From assembly GCA_024276605.1 (NCBI GenBank), contig JAJRWX010000033.1:37271-101270 (forward strand): 64,000 nt of DNA, given 5' to 3'. The notes under the pieces were generated by a model. It was not told the origin of the DNA and did no database searches. It saw only the letters and a list, made by a program, of their open reading frames with translations. Numbering within the stretch: the first letter of the stretch is position 1; the number at the start of each line of letters is the position of its first letter. The stretch is from Planctomycetota bacterium (lineage in GTDB: Bacteria > Planctomycetota > Phycisphaerae > UBA1845). Of the stretch, positions 45,874 to 55,300 are shown piece by piece. Made by a program: the position numbers and the translations under genes.

Positions 45874-48809
45874 GTGAGATCATCACATTTTGTGTAAACG
45901 GTGAACATCACACGAAACTCGTAGAGCCTCACGACACACTCGTAGACGTCCTGCGAGATGGTATGCGATTGACGGGAACCAAAAAAGGTTGCAGTGTCGG
46001 CGATTGCGGGGTGTGCACGGTGCTCATTGAGGGGCAGCCGGTCAACAGTTGCCTCGTGTTGGCTGCCGATGTTGGCCATCAAGCCATCACGACCATTGAA
46101 GGACTAGCCACAAACTCAGAGCTAACTCCCATCCAAAAGGCTTTTGTCCACGAAGGCGGCGTTCAATGCGGATTTTGCACGCCGGGCATGGTACTCTCCG
46201 CTACCGCTCTGCTGGACAAGAACGCCACACCTACAACCGAAGAAATCAAGGACGCACTAGCCGGCAATCTCTGTCGATGTACTGGTTATTCCGGCATCAT
46301 ACGGGCCGTTTCACGCTGCGAAAATTACAAATCCGATGGCACCTGCGTCAAGAAAAACCATGCCCTGCCAGAAAAACAAAGCGGCCAAAGTGACTACCGA
46401 CCAAGTTCCAAAGACGGTACCAGCGTGGGCGTATCCATACCGCGTGTAGATGCCGCAGACAAAGTGACCGGTCGAGCCATCTACACCGATGACATCACGT
46501 TGCCGAATATGGTTTACGGAAAAATTCTCGGTTCGCCCATAGCCCACGGTCGTGTAAAACGGATCGACACATCAAAAGCTGAAGCGCTACCCGGCGTACT
46601 GGCTGTCCTAACCGGCAAGGACGTACCCGATACCATGTACGGCGTTTCACCGGCGCGCTACGACGAATATATCTTGGCGAAAGACAAGGTACGCCACGTG
46701 GGTGATGAAGTGGCCGCCGTCGCAGCTATTGACCTGCGCACAGCCGAACAGGCCGTAGAACTGATTGACGTTGAATACGAGGAGCTTCCACACGTACTTG
46801 ATCCCTACGAAGCTGCGGAAGAAGGCGCGCCCCTAATTCATGAACGATATGAACGAAACATCAACACCCGTGTCGAACAGAGTTTCGGCGATGTCGAAAA
46901 AGGTTTCGCTGAGTCGTACCACATTCGTGAAGAAACGTTCACTGGCAACCACATATATCAATCACCGCTGGAACCTCATGCGTCGATCGCCTCCTGGGAC
47001 CACAACGGCACACTGGTGCTCCACACATCCACGCAAGTGCCGCATTATGTGCAATACATGATGGCCCACGTACTGCATATACCGTTAGGTAAAATACGCG
47101 TGATCCGTCCCACCGTAGGCGGTGGGTTCGGCGGCAAAGCCGAAACCACCCCGCTTGATCTTTGCGCCGCATTATTCAGTAAGCAACTTGGTCGCCCGGT
47201 CAAAATGGTCTACTCACGCGAAGAGATGTTTCACCACGGTCGAGGTCGCCATAAACAACATATGAAATTCAAACTAGGCGTCGATCAGGATGGAACCATC
47301 CGATCGTTCGATAGTGAGATATATCTCGACGGCGGCGCCTATTCATCCTTCGGCGTAGCCACCGCGTACTACGCTGGAAGTGTGTTGCCCACGTTATACC
47401 GTTTTCCCAATTACAGGTACGACGGTTTTCGTATGATGACGAACAAACCAGCCGCCGGTGCGATGCGTGGTCACGGCGTACCACAACCACGGTTTGCCTT
47501 CGAGTGCCTACTCAATATGGTCGCAGACGATCTGGGCATAGACCCGATCGAAATCCGCCGACGCAATGCCATGACCCCGAACTCGCTCACCGTCAACGAA
47601 ATGGATGTCGGCAGTTGCGAATTCCTTAGCACGCTTGAAGCCGTCTCAGACAAAGCAAAATGGGACGACAAGTATAACAAACTACCAAAAGGCAAAGGAA
47701 TCGGCATTGGCTGCGGGGGCTTTGTCTCCGGTGCGGGTTACTGCATTTATCGTGGTCAGGTACAACTCTCACACGAGAAGGGCCGCGAATCTTTTCAAAA
47801 GAAATCCATCTTTCCCCACGCCAACGCCATCGTAAAAATCAGTGAGGACGGGATGGCCGCCGTATTAATGATCGGCGCAGCAGAAATCGGCCAGGGAAGC
47901 GATACCGTCTTGTCACAGATGTGCGCTGAATCACTCGGCATTCCCGCATCCCGATTGCGCATTAGAAGCGAAGACAGCGATATTTCCCCGCTCGACCTGG
48001 GTGCCTACTCATCGCGCGTCACGCTCATGGCCGGTCATGCCGTTTCACGTGCGGGCGTCGCCGTGGTCGACAAAATGAAACCCTATGCCGCACAGCTACT
48101 CGATTGCGACGAAAGCCTTATTGAAGCCCACGACGGAAAGATGTTCGTTCGAGGAGAAGAATCGAGAAGCGTACCCTGGGAAGAAGTAGCCCGAAAGTAT
48201 TTCAACGACAACGGCCCACTCGTCGGAACCGGTGCATACAAACCGCCCGACGGCCTCGGCGGTAACTACAAAGGCTCCACTGTCGGCACGAGTCCGGCTT
48301 ATTCATTCGGCAGCGCTGTATGCGAAGTTTCCGTCGATCTCGAAACAGGTAAGGTAAAGATCGATAAGTTCACCGATTATCACGATTGCGGTACGCCGAT
48401 CAATCCCATGGCTGTACATGGTCAAGTCGAGGGTGCGGTCGTCATGGGTGCCAGCGAAACTATTCTCGAAGACGTGCAATTCGATAAGCAAGGTCGCATT
48501 CTCAATCCCAACTTGCACGGCTACCTGACCATGACGATCAAAGACGCACCGGAGATTTTCAGCGGACTGGTAGACTCCTATGAACCGCGCGGACCGTTCG
48601 GGGCGAAAGAAATCGGCGAGGGGAGCACGTTACCGGTGCTCGGTGCCGTCGCGCACGCCATTGCCAACGCAACCGGCGTTTGGGTAAAAGACTTACCCAT
48701 CACACCGGAAAAAATTCTTCGCGCCATCCGAGGGAAAAACACACAAAATATTCCATCAGCATCTGAAGATTTCCCGGAAAAGTGCGACCATGCATACCAA
48801 TCTGAATAA
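45870..48809 (+). CDS. Fused [2Fe-2S]-molybdopterin subunit of a molybdenum hydroxylase
   Basis: 979 residues. Residues 1-145 form the small FeS domain with two [2Fe-2S] sites (Cys41, 46, 49, 61 and Cys100, 103, 135, 137). After a linker, residues 190-960 are the molybdopterin domain (GVSIPRVDAADKVTGRAIYT, VGGGFGGKAE, AGAMRGHGVPQPRFAFE, GAAEIGQGSD, GAKEIGEG with the likely catalytic Glu). The MRGHG motif resembles HcrA-type 4-hydroxybenzoyl-CoA reductases, which supports a hydroxyaromatic acyl-CoA substrate but does not prove it. Fusion of small and large subunits is like aldehyde oxidoreductase MOP; unlike MOP there is a separate FAD subunit. Accessory genes follow. Confidence 0.88.
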   Translation: MSEIITFCVNGEHHTKLVEPHDTLVDVLRDGMRLTGTKKGCSVGDCGVCTVLIEGQPVNSCLVLAADVGHQAITTIEGLATNSELTPIQKAFVHEGGVQCGFCTPGMVLSATALLDKNATPTTEEIKDALAGNLCRCTGYSGIIRAVSRCENYKSDGTCVKKNHALPEKQSGQSDYRPSSKDGTSVGVSIPRVDAADKVTGRAIYTDDITLPNMVYGKILGSPIAHGRVKRIDTSKAEALPGVLAVLTGKDVPDTMYGVSPARYDEYILAKDKVRHVGDEVAAVAAIDLRTAEQAVELIDVEYEELPHVLDPYEAAEEGAPLIHERYERNINTRVEQSFGDVEKGFAESYHIREETFTGNHIYQSPLEPHASIASWDHNGTLVLHTSTQVPHYVQYMMAHVLHIPLGKIRVIRPTVGGGFGGKAETTPLDLCAALFSKQLGRPVKMVYSREEMFHHGRGRHKQHMKFKLGVDQDGTIRSFDSEIYLDGGAYSSFGVATAYYAGSVLPTLYRFPNYRYDGFRMMTNKPAAGAMRGHGVPQPRFAFECLLNMVADDLGIDPIEIRRRNAMTPNSLTVNEMDVGSCEFLSTLEAVSDKAKWDDKYNKLPKGKGIGIGCGGFVSGAGYCIYRGQVQLSHEKGRESFQKKSIFPHANAIVKISEDGMAAVLMIGAAEIGQGSDTVLSQMCAESLGIPASRLRIRSEDSDISPLDLGAYSSRVTLMAGHAVSRAGVAVVDKMKPYAAQLLDCDESLIEAHDGKMFVRGEESRSVPWEEVARKYFNDNGPLVGTGAYKPPDGLGGNYKGSTVGTSPAYSFGSAVCEVSVDLETGKVKIDKFTDYHDCGTPINPMAVHGQVEGAVVMGASETILEDVQFDKQGRILNPNLHGYLTMTIKDAPEIFSGLVDSYEPRGPFGAKEIGEGSTLPVLGAVAHAIANATGVWVKDLPITPEKILRAIRGKNTQNIPSASEDFPEKCDHAYQSE

Positions 48810-50145
48810 TCCTACCGACGAGGTTTGTGACATGCCTTGCGGCTCCGATGAACCAGTAACGGGCAACTATTTCGTATCCACCTATCCCCCGTTCTCTACT
48901 TGGTCATCCAACAAGGTAAACGCCGTGCCGGAAGTTCTTAACCAAGCACCCGCCCCACAGCATACGCCGCCGCTGGGGCTTTATATTCACATCCCTTTTT
49001 GCGTCGAGCGGTGCCAATATTGCTACTATCTTTCCTATGCTGGAAAATCAACAAAACATATGGCGGACTATGCGGATGCCCTTGTGTCGGAGTTGAACCT
49101 CTATCGCAACACCTCTGCTTTAGCTAATCGCCACTTTTCGTTCGTTTACTTTGGCGGTGGCACACCATCCCTGCTACCCGACGCGACCCTCAATCGACTG
49201 CTTAATAACCTGCAATCTGTTGTCCCTTGGAACAACACCGATGAAGTGACATTCGAGTGCGCACCAAAAACCGTTACTCCGCCCAAAATGCACATTCTCA
49301 AAGACAACGGTGTGACACGCATCAGCCTCGGCGTGCAAGCGGTGGATGATGAGGTTCTTCGGAAGAATGGTCGTGTGCATATGACGCGCGACGTGGAACA
49401 GGCTTATGAGGCCATCACTAAAACCGGGTTCCCCATCACCAACATCGATCTGATCGTCGGACTCATCGGCGAAAACGAAGCGTCGTTTTTACGCAGTCTC
49501 GCGCGTATCATCGATTTGAAACCCGATAGCATCACGATCTACCAACTCGAAATCCCTTTGAATACGCCGCTCTACAGGAGTCTGCAATCTGCACAGATAC
49601 ACGAGCCTGTAGCCTCCTGGGATGAAAAGCGTCATAGGCTTGGCATAGCCTTTGAACAACTCGTAGCTGCCGGTTATCACGTGCAAAATGGCTATTCCGC
49701 TGTACGCGACCCGCAACGACATTCGTTCATCTACCAAACCGCACAGTATCATGGTGCGGACCTGCTGGGCATTGGAAAAGCTTCGTTCTCCTATATCAGC
49801 GGTGTGCATTTTCAAAATGTGGCGACGGAGGAATCCTATTTCGGACAGCTACAAAAAGGCGCATTTCCGATCAAGCGTGCCTACACGCTCAACCACGACG
49901 AACGGCTTATCCGCGAATTCGTCCTACAGCTAAAACTCGGACGCGTGTCTGACGAGTACTTTATGAAAAAGTTCCATGTCAACATTCGTGATAGATTCGC
50001 CCGCCCATTGGGCGAACTCGAACGAGCCGGCTGGATTGAGCATGATGCTGCACATATCATTCTCACGCGTGAGGGGCTATTGCGCGTGGACCACCTGCTG
50101 GAGAACTTCTATCTCCCCAGCCACCAACATATTCGATACTCGTAA
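48790..50145 (+). CDS. HemW/HemN-like radical SAM protein
   Basis: 451 residues. The radical SAM cluster motif is CVERCQYC (Cys71, Cys75, Cys78), followed by SFVYFGGGTPSLL and NIDLIVGLIGEN, which are standard for the coproporphyrinogen dehydrogenase/HemW group. A 50-residue N-terminal extension with its own Cys pair (DEVCDMPCGS) precedes the core. The C-terminal region (about 370-450) is of HemN type. HemW acts as a heme chaperone and some relatives modify other substrates. The gene overlaps the molybdenum subunit gene by 20 bases, so it may serve that enzyme or its electron chain (inference). Confidence 0.85.
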   Translation: MHTNLNNPTDEVCDMPCGSDEPVTGNYFVSTYPPFSTWSSNKVNAVPEVLNQAPAPQHTPPLGLYIHIPFCVERCQYCYYLSYAGKSTKHMADYADALVSELNLYRNTSALANRHFSFVYFGGGTPSLLPDATLNRLLNNLQSVVPWNNTDEVTFECAPKTVTPPKMHILKDNGVTRISLGVQAVDDEVLRKNGRVHMTRDVEQAYEAITKTGFPITNIDLIVGLIGENEASFLRSLARIIDLKPDSITIYQLEIPLNTPLYRSLQSAQIHEPVASWDEKRHRLGIAFEQLVAAGYHVQNGYSAVRDPQRHSFIYQTAQYHGADLLGIGKASFSYISGVHFQNVATEESYFGQLQKGAFPIKRAYTLNHDERLIREFVLQLKLGRVSDEYFMKKFHVNIRDRFARPLGELERAGWIEHDAAHIILTREGLLRVDHLLENFYLPSHQHIRYS

Positions 50146-50181
50146 ACGCAAACTAATTCCCGCCGCAAGACAACATTGGCG

Positions 50182-50352
50182 GATGGGTGGCATGGACAAA
50201 CACCGCGGAATCGGGCTGTCGAATGTCCAATGGATGCTGCTCGCGGCGTTTGCCCGTGCAGGCGTAACCGAGGAAAAGCACGGGCAAGCGTCGCCCCATA
50301 CGTCTCTATTCATCCGCGCCCCTTCAACGCGACGCTTGTCCATGCCACCCCA
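50182..50352. repeat. MITE-like element with nested inverted repeats
   Basis: The ends GGGTGGCATGGACAA (50185-50199) and TTGTCCATGCCACCC (50336-50350) are an inverted pair with the same core as the element at 5554-5666. An inner perfect 10-bp stem, TTGCCCGTGC (50250-50259) with GCACGGGCAA (50278-50287), is nested in the middle. The element fills the gap between the HemW-like gene and xdhC, so it may have split one transcript. No coding capacity is supported inside it. Confidence 0.65.
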
Positions 50353-50460
50353 CTCAAGCCCACCTAATCTGTCTTACGCCCGCCAATTCCCGCCGCCACA
50401 TATCATCGCTTGCTTGCGGCAATCTTTCGGGAATAACGAGGTTTGACCGCTACATAAACA

Positions 50461-50476
50461 ATAGAGCTTGCTCTAT
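50461..50476. promoter_or_regulatory. Small palindrome ahead of xdhC
   Basis: ATAGAGC and GCTCTAT flank a TT centre, ten bases before the xdhC ATG at 50486. It could be an operator or a hairpin covering the ribosome site. No clear ribosome site is seen between it and the ATG. Confidence 0.3.
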
Positions 50477-50485
50477 ACTGGCGTT

Positions 50486-51433
50486 ATGACCCCACAACGA
50501 ATTCTTGAAACAATTGTCGAAGCGCATGACAATCATCGCCGAACCGCGCTCTGCGCTATCGTCGCCACGCGAGGTTCAACACCTCAACCCGCCGGCATTC
50601 TTGTCTGTGTAGACGAAGCCGCCACCATGTTTGGCTCGCTAGGCGGCGGATGCGTCGAAGCGGATGTTCGCCGTAGAGCACATCAACAGCTATCCAAGAC
50701 GCACGGAGAGTTATTGACATTCAAGCTCGACGCCGATTTCGGCTATGACGACGGTATGATTTGCGGCGGGCAAATGGATATTGCCGTCTGTCCCATCGCC
50801 CCGGTCCAAAACATTGAACCCTATCGTATCGCACTTGCAGCACTGAAAACAGGCGAGGCTGTTTTACCCATCCGCATCCAATCAAAAGACCAGGAATTGA
50901 TGTATCGAATTCATATCGAGACCACGCCCAAGTTATTCATCGCAGGCGCCGGGCACATCAGCCGTGTGTTTGCCCGCTTAGCCCTTTCGCTCGGATTCGA
51001 CGTGCACGTAATCGACGACCGAGCCGATTATGCCAACGAAAATAGATTCCCGCCGCCCATGCAAACTTATGTCGGCGATATTGCCACCATCTTAAAAAAA
51101 CAACCCCTCGACCCCACCGCTTACGTCGTCATCGTGACCCGTGGGCACAAACATGACGAAGCCGCGCTCGAAGCCGTACTAGAATCCAAGGCAAAGTACA
51201 TCGGGATGATTGGAAGCCGTCGAAAAATTCATGTCATCTTCGGCGATCTCAAGCACAAAGGGGTAAGCGAAGAATCACTCGCGCGCGTTCACGCACCCAT
51301 CGGTCTTGACATTGGAGCCGTAACTTCGGATGAAATCGGCGTGAGCATCATGGCCGAGCTAATCCAAGTTCGGCGAAAGACGCACCATAAAAGTATCGAA
51401 GGCCCATTCCCCTACCCAAGCGAATCTACATGA
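50486..51433 (+). CDS. xdhC: XdhC/CoxI-family molybdenum-cofactor maturation factor
   Basis: 315 residues from ATG 50486. The XdhC pattern is complete: ATRGSTPQPAG, GSLGGGCVEADV near 55, FGYDDGMICGGQMDIAV near 95, and the Rossmann segment LFIAGAGHISRVFARLA followed by IDDRADYANENRFP and IGMIGSRRK. XdhC-type proteins bind the molybdenum cofactor, help to sulfurate it and deliver it to xanthine dehydrogenase-type enzymes. It therefore likely serves the enzyme at 44992-48809. The stop overlaps the next ATG (ATGA). Confidence 0.92.
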   Translation: MTPQRILETIVEAHDNHRRTALCAIVATRGSTPQPAGILVCVDEAATMFGSLGGGCVEADVRRRAHQQLSKTHGELLTFKLDADFGYDDGMICGGQMDIAVCPIAPVQNIEPYRIALAALKTGEAVLPIRIQSKDQELMYRIHIETTPKLFIAGAGHISRVFARLALSLGFDVHVIDDRADYANENRFPPPMQTYVGDIATILKKQPLDPTAYVVIVTRGHKHDEAALEAVLESKAKYIGMIGSRRKIHVIFGDLKHKGVSEESLARVHAPIGLDIGAVTSDEIGVSIMAELIQVRRKTHHKSIEGPFPYPSEST

Positions 51434-52053
51434 CTAATGAAAAAAACCTTGTGAGTGTATTCGGCCTGGTTCCAGCCGCAGGGTTAAGCCGGCGCATGGG
51501 TACAGCCAAACAAGCCCTCCCCTATAAAAATTCCACTGTGACGGGGTCTGTCACCCAAACCATGCTCAATGCGAAATTGGAGGCTGTTGTCGTTGTCACA
51601 CGAAGCGAACTCATTGAGAAGATTGGTTTGCCTGACGATCAACGCGTAATTATAGCCATCAACGATGATCCTGACAGTCAAATGATGGATTCGATTATGC
51701 TGGGGCTACGCACCATTGACGAAGTCAGCATAATTTCGTCGACCCTGACACCGACCGCAGGCGTTCTCGTCATACCGGGTGACATGCCCACGGTATCATC
51801 ACATGTGTGCCGCCAGTGTGTCGAGGTATTCAAAAAAGATCCGACAAGAATCGTGATCGCAACTGCTCAAGGGAATCGAGGCCACCCGATGATTTTTCCG
51901 TTTTCGCTACGCCCACATCTTGAGTCCATGTCAGCCGGACTAAACGAACTCCCGCGATCTCACGCACATCTCGTCAGTGAAGTGGATGTGAATACAACCG
52001 CTATCCTACGCGACGTGGATACACCGACCGACTATGAAAACCTATCATCTTGA
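51430..52053 (+). CDS. MobA-like nucleotidyltransferase (MocA type)
   Basis: 207 residues with the nucleotidyltransferase signature GLVPAAGLSRRMGTAKQALP at the N-terminus and GVLVIPGDMPTVSS with the metal-binding Asp in the middle, then GHPMIFPFSL. MocA adds CMP to molybdopterin for xanthine dehydrogenase-family enzymes. Its gene overlaps xdhC by four bases, a common pairing. Cytidylyl specificity is inferred from the xdhC context. Confidence 0.88.
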   Translation: MTNEKNLVSVFGLVPAAGLSRRMGTAKQALPYKNSTVTGSVTQTMLNAKLEAVVVVTRSELIEKIGLPDDQRVIIAINDDPDSQMMDSIMLGLRTIDEVSIISSTLTPTAGVLVIPGDMPTVSSHVCRQCVEVFKKDPTRIVIATAQGNRGHPMIFPFSLRPHLESMSAGLNELPRSHAHLVSEVDVNTTAILRDVDTPTDYENLSS

Positions 52054-52499
52054 CAACCTGGTCCAGAAAAGATCAGGATGAATATTTTTCCCCCAAGACG
52101 GTGTCCCTTGTCCTTTCTTTTAGACATGGGTAGCCATGATATACTAACCGACGATGTGCCATAAGCGTCAAGACCACGACACTTCACATACATGACGAAT
52201 GCGTTGAGAATCACAACAGGCGGCATGTCCAAGCCCCTAAGCGCGGGTATGTTGGAACGAAGGTGGCCCTAGTATGACACTCACTGACGTTCATTCCATG
52301 CTCTCCATCGGCCCGTATCTTTTTTATGCTTTGCCGTGGAACTTTATCCCGGCGACTGCGTCTAAATATCGAAGACCTCACACATTAGTGCAGTTGGATT
52401 CGTCTTGTTTGTATTCGCACTGTAACTTTGGAATACAAATCCAAGAGAATGGAGAAGCAAAATGTACTTACTTGGGAATCTTTGAACAGGATCACACAA
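52054..52499. other. Intergenic region, no supported gene
   Basis: 446 bases after mocA. Small frames exist (for example 52274-52516) but none has a ribosome site plus protein-like composition. The region presumably contains the promoter of the following lipoprotein gene. No strong repeat is visible. Confidence 0.45.
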
Positions 52500-52997
52500 A
52501 TGAACAACATTTATAAAATCACAATGTATGAATTACTTATTTTCTCAATGCCGGTGGTGTTTAGTGGCTGTAATGGTTCTGATGCACGACACCATGTGGA
52601 GAAAAAACAAATGACAAATCGGCACGTAAGTGCGGCCATTAGTTCTGGAGATATCAAGATGGATGAGTTGAAGGCAGCGGCAGATGAACGTACGTGTTGC
52701 CCTTTGCATGGCACACATTTAGAAGAAGATCGAGTGCGTATCATTTACGGTTTACTGAGATATGATGCCAAGTATGCGAAGGCACGCAAGGAACTGTTTC
52801 CTTTATCTCATCAATTTGTCTCCGGAGGCTGTATGGTCAGGGACAAAACGCATAAAGTAATAAGTTATTGTCCGACATGCCGTATCGCAGAAAGGCAATA
52901 TAAGATGGCTCAAGATACTGATTCAGGAGATCAACCTGCCCAGTTGATCATACCGCCAACTGAAGAACCAAAGCAAAAAAGCCGTCGGAATGATTGA
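52500..52997 (+). CDS. Cys-rich predicted lipoprotein
   Basis: ATG 52500 gives 165 residues with a signal sequence (MNNIYKITMYELLIFSMPVV) and a lipobox-like VFSGC with Cys24, so a lipid-anchored envelope protein is likely. The mature part contains CCPLHG, a segment VRIIYGLLRYDAKYAKARKE, SGGCMV and YCPTCRIAE. The CC, C and CxxC groups may bind a metal. Short planctomycete proteins with CP.HG and CP.CR motifs and unknown function look similar, from memory. An in-frame upstream ATG at 52428 would remove the signal from the N-terminus and is not preferred. Confidence 0.6.
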   Translation: MNNIYKITMYELLIFSMPVVFSGCNGSDARHHVEKKQMTNRHVSAAISSGDIKMDELKAAADERTCCPLHGTHLEEDRVRIIYGLLRYDAKYAKARKELFPLSHQFVSGGCMVRDKTHKVISYCPTCRIAERQYKMAQDTDSGDQPAQLIIPPTEEPKQKSRRND

Positions 52998-53148
52998 TCT
53001 GGAGCCAAAAGCGAAGTGGCATATGTAAAGTGGAATGTTTCCTCCTTCCACACAGCAATCCAAATACATACCAAGGCAGTGTGCCAACGACAACCATGAC
53101 AACTTGGTGTCTGTCAGTTGTCACCCCTGTCCCTAGTCACCCAACAGA

Positions 53149-55038
53149 CTACACTTTTATTAGTTCAGTCTCGTCGCTCGCGCAAGTGTCGGTGTTGGAT
53201 AGAGGCATTTTCAGCCGGTAGACACCGTCCGACAGGGCGCTGTTGATCTCTAGACCGGAATTGTAGAAGACGTGCAACATGGCTCCGTTGGAAACCAAAA
53301 CGTCGGCGGTGAAACCTTGGATGCCATTCTCTCCGGCGATGTCCGTCAGGTGACGTATCATCAACGTACCCAAACCCTGGCCCTGCCAGGTGTCGCGAAC
53401 AACGAATGATGCATCGGCGAAGCCGGTGGCCGGGTCAAGGAAGTACTGGGCTACGCCTATGATCTCCCGGTCGCGATGCTCGTCGCAGTTCTCCGCTACC
53501 AGAGCCATGTTACGCACGTAATCGACGTCAAGGTAGTACTGTCGTTCTTTGTGCGGGATGCATTTTATGACCCTCTGAAAGCGTTGATAGAGGGTATTGT
53601 CGGAGAGCGAGTAAAGCAGATCTTGTAGCTTAGGCTCGTCCGTCGGACGGATGGGTCGCAGAAGCACCGGCACGTCCCGTTTGGTCCGCACGTTCTTTTC
53701 AAACTGCCTCGGATAAATCGCCCGGGGTTCAATCTGATCGACGAAGACATAGTGTTGATTTTTGGCCGCGGCCAGCAACTCCCCGCGGAAGTCGGGGTGG
53801 GCGATGGAGATCAAGGCCAAGGCCCGCTCCCTGATGGACTTGCCCTGCAAGTCCGCACTGCCGTACTCCGTCACAATAAAACGCACGTCGCCGCGCGAGG
53901 TCACGACGCCCGCACCTTCACTGAGGGTTGCCACGATGCGACTCACCTGCCCACCGCGCGCGGTGGAGGGTAAGGCAATGATAGGTCTGCCTCCGGGGCA
54001 CATGGACGCGCCCCTGATGAAATCGACCTGCCCACCAATGCCGGAGTAGAACTTCGTTCCCAGCGAGTCCGCACAGACCTGGCCGGTAAGGTCAACTTGC
54101 AAGGCGCTGTTGATAGCCACCATCTTGTGCTATCGCGCCACGCGAATGGGGTCATTAATATAATCTGAGGGATGGAAAGTAAACGCCGGGTTGCGATGGA
54201 CGTAGTCGTAGAGCCGCTGTGACCCAAAGGTAAAAGAAGAGGAAACCTTGTGAGGATGGATGGTCTTGTACTTTCCATTAATCACGCCGGCCTCGATGAG
54301 GTCCAGTACGCCGTCGGAGAACATCTCCGTCCACAAGCTCAGATCCTTCTTGTCTACAAGGGCTTTCAGAGTAGCGTCGGGGATCACGCCGATGCCGGTC
54401 TGGATGGTACAGCCGTCTTCAACGAGGGCGGCAACGTTACAGCCGATCTCCATCGACACATCGTCGATAGGTTGTGGGGCGACGGTGACCATGGGGGTGT
54501 CGTTGAACACCCAGGCATCGATGCGATCGAAGGGGAGAAACCCCGCCCCATAGATCACCGGTACGTTGGGATTTACCTCCGCAATGACTGTTTGGGCCGA
54601 CTCAATGGCGGCAAGTCCGATGTCGACCGAGACACCCAGGTTGACGTACCCGAACTCATCCGGTTCGGAACATTGAATCAGCGCGACATCCACCGGCATT
54701 CGACGGGAGCGCATTAGAGACGGAATCTGGGAGAGGAAGACGGGGGTATAATCAGCGCGACCGGCATGTACGGCAGCGCGGACGTTGCCGCCTATGAAAA
54801 AAGCGTTGTGCCGGAAATTATCCTCGTACTGTGGTTCGACGTAGGGTGCCGGCCCCAGGGTTAGCAAGTGGACAATTTGTGTGTCCGTAAAGTGATCGGC
54901 CTGTGCAACCAGAGCGTGGACGAGCGCGACAGGTTCAGCGGCACCAGAGCTGATAAAGACGTGTTGGCCACATGCGATGCGACGAACTGCTTGTTCAGGT
55001 GTCGTTCGTTTCTCAGCGTATCGTTCTTGCCAGTTCAT
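53149..55038 (-). pseudogene. Acetyl-CoA hydrolase/CoA-transferase with C-terminal GNAT domain, interrupted by TAG
   Basis: The gene reads from ATG 55038 for 302 codons, meets TAG at 54130-54132, and goes on in the same frame to 53149. Joined it is 629 residues, the expected size of the CoA-transferase (about 1-440; VALIQCSEPDEFGYVNLGVS, and after the stop MVAINSALQVDLTGQV and YSGIGGQVDFIRGA) plus acetyltransferase (about 480-620; VVRDTWQGQGLGTLMIRHL) architecture. The TAG replaces a residue just before the conserved HKMVAINSA segment; CAG to TAG would explain it. The second half has its own ATG (54123) but is not a complete enzyme. Decay or a base error is likely. Confidence 0.8.
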
Positions 55039-55300
55039 TACACCAGCTCCTTGTTATTATTGCACTCATGCACGGCACTCCCTTCGGATAACAACCAAAA
55101 TACACCATCACATGTATCGGCATCAAAGTGGAATCACAAGTATTGAATTGATTGAAACCCGGAGCGGCATGGCTTTCGTATTACCGAATAATTCATCCTG
55201 CTACCCATTGTCCCATATAAATTCCGGGATCTTGCTCTAACGGGAACCATGATGTTGTGAGAAAGTTTTTTTATCAATCGTACGGCGCAATAAACCTAAC

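Noticed and set aside
54130..54132. TAG in the CoA-transferase gene as pyrrolysine or a recoded sense codon
   Set aside because: TAG is a normal stop here for several genes (lysC, the nuclease, the phosphatase, bzdN). No pyl genes are seen, and this family is not known to contain pyrrolysine.
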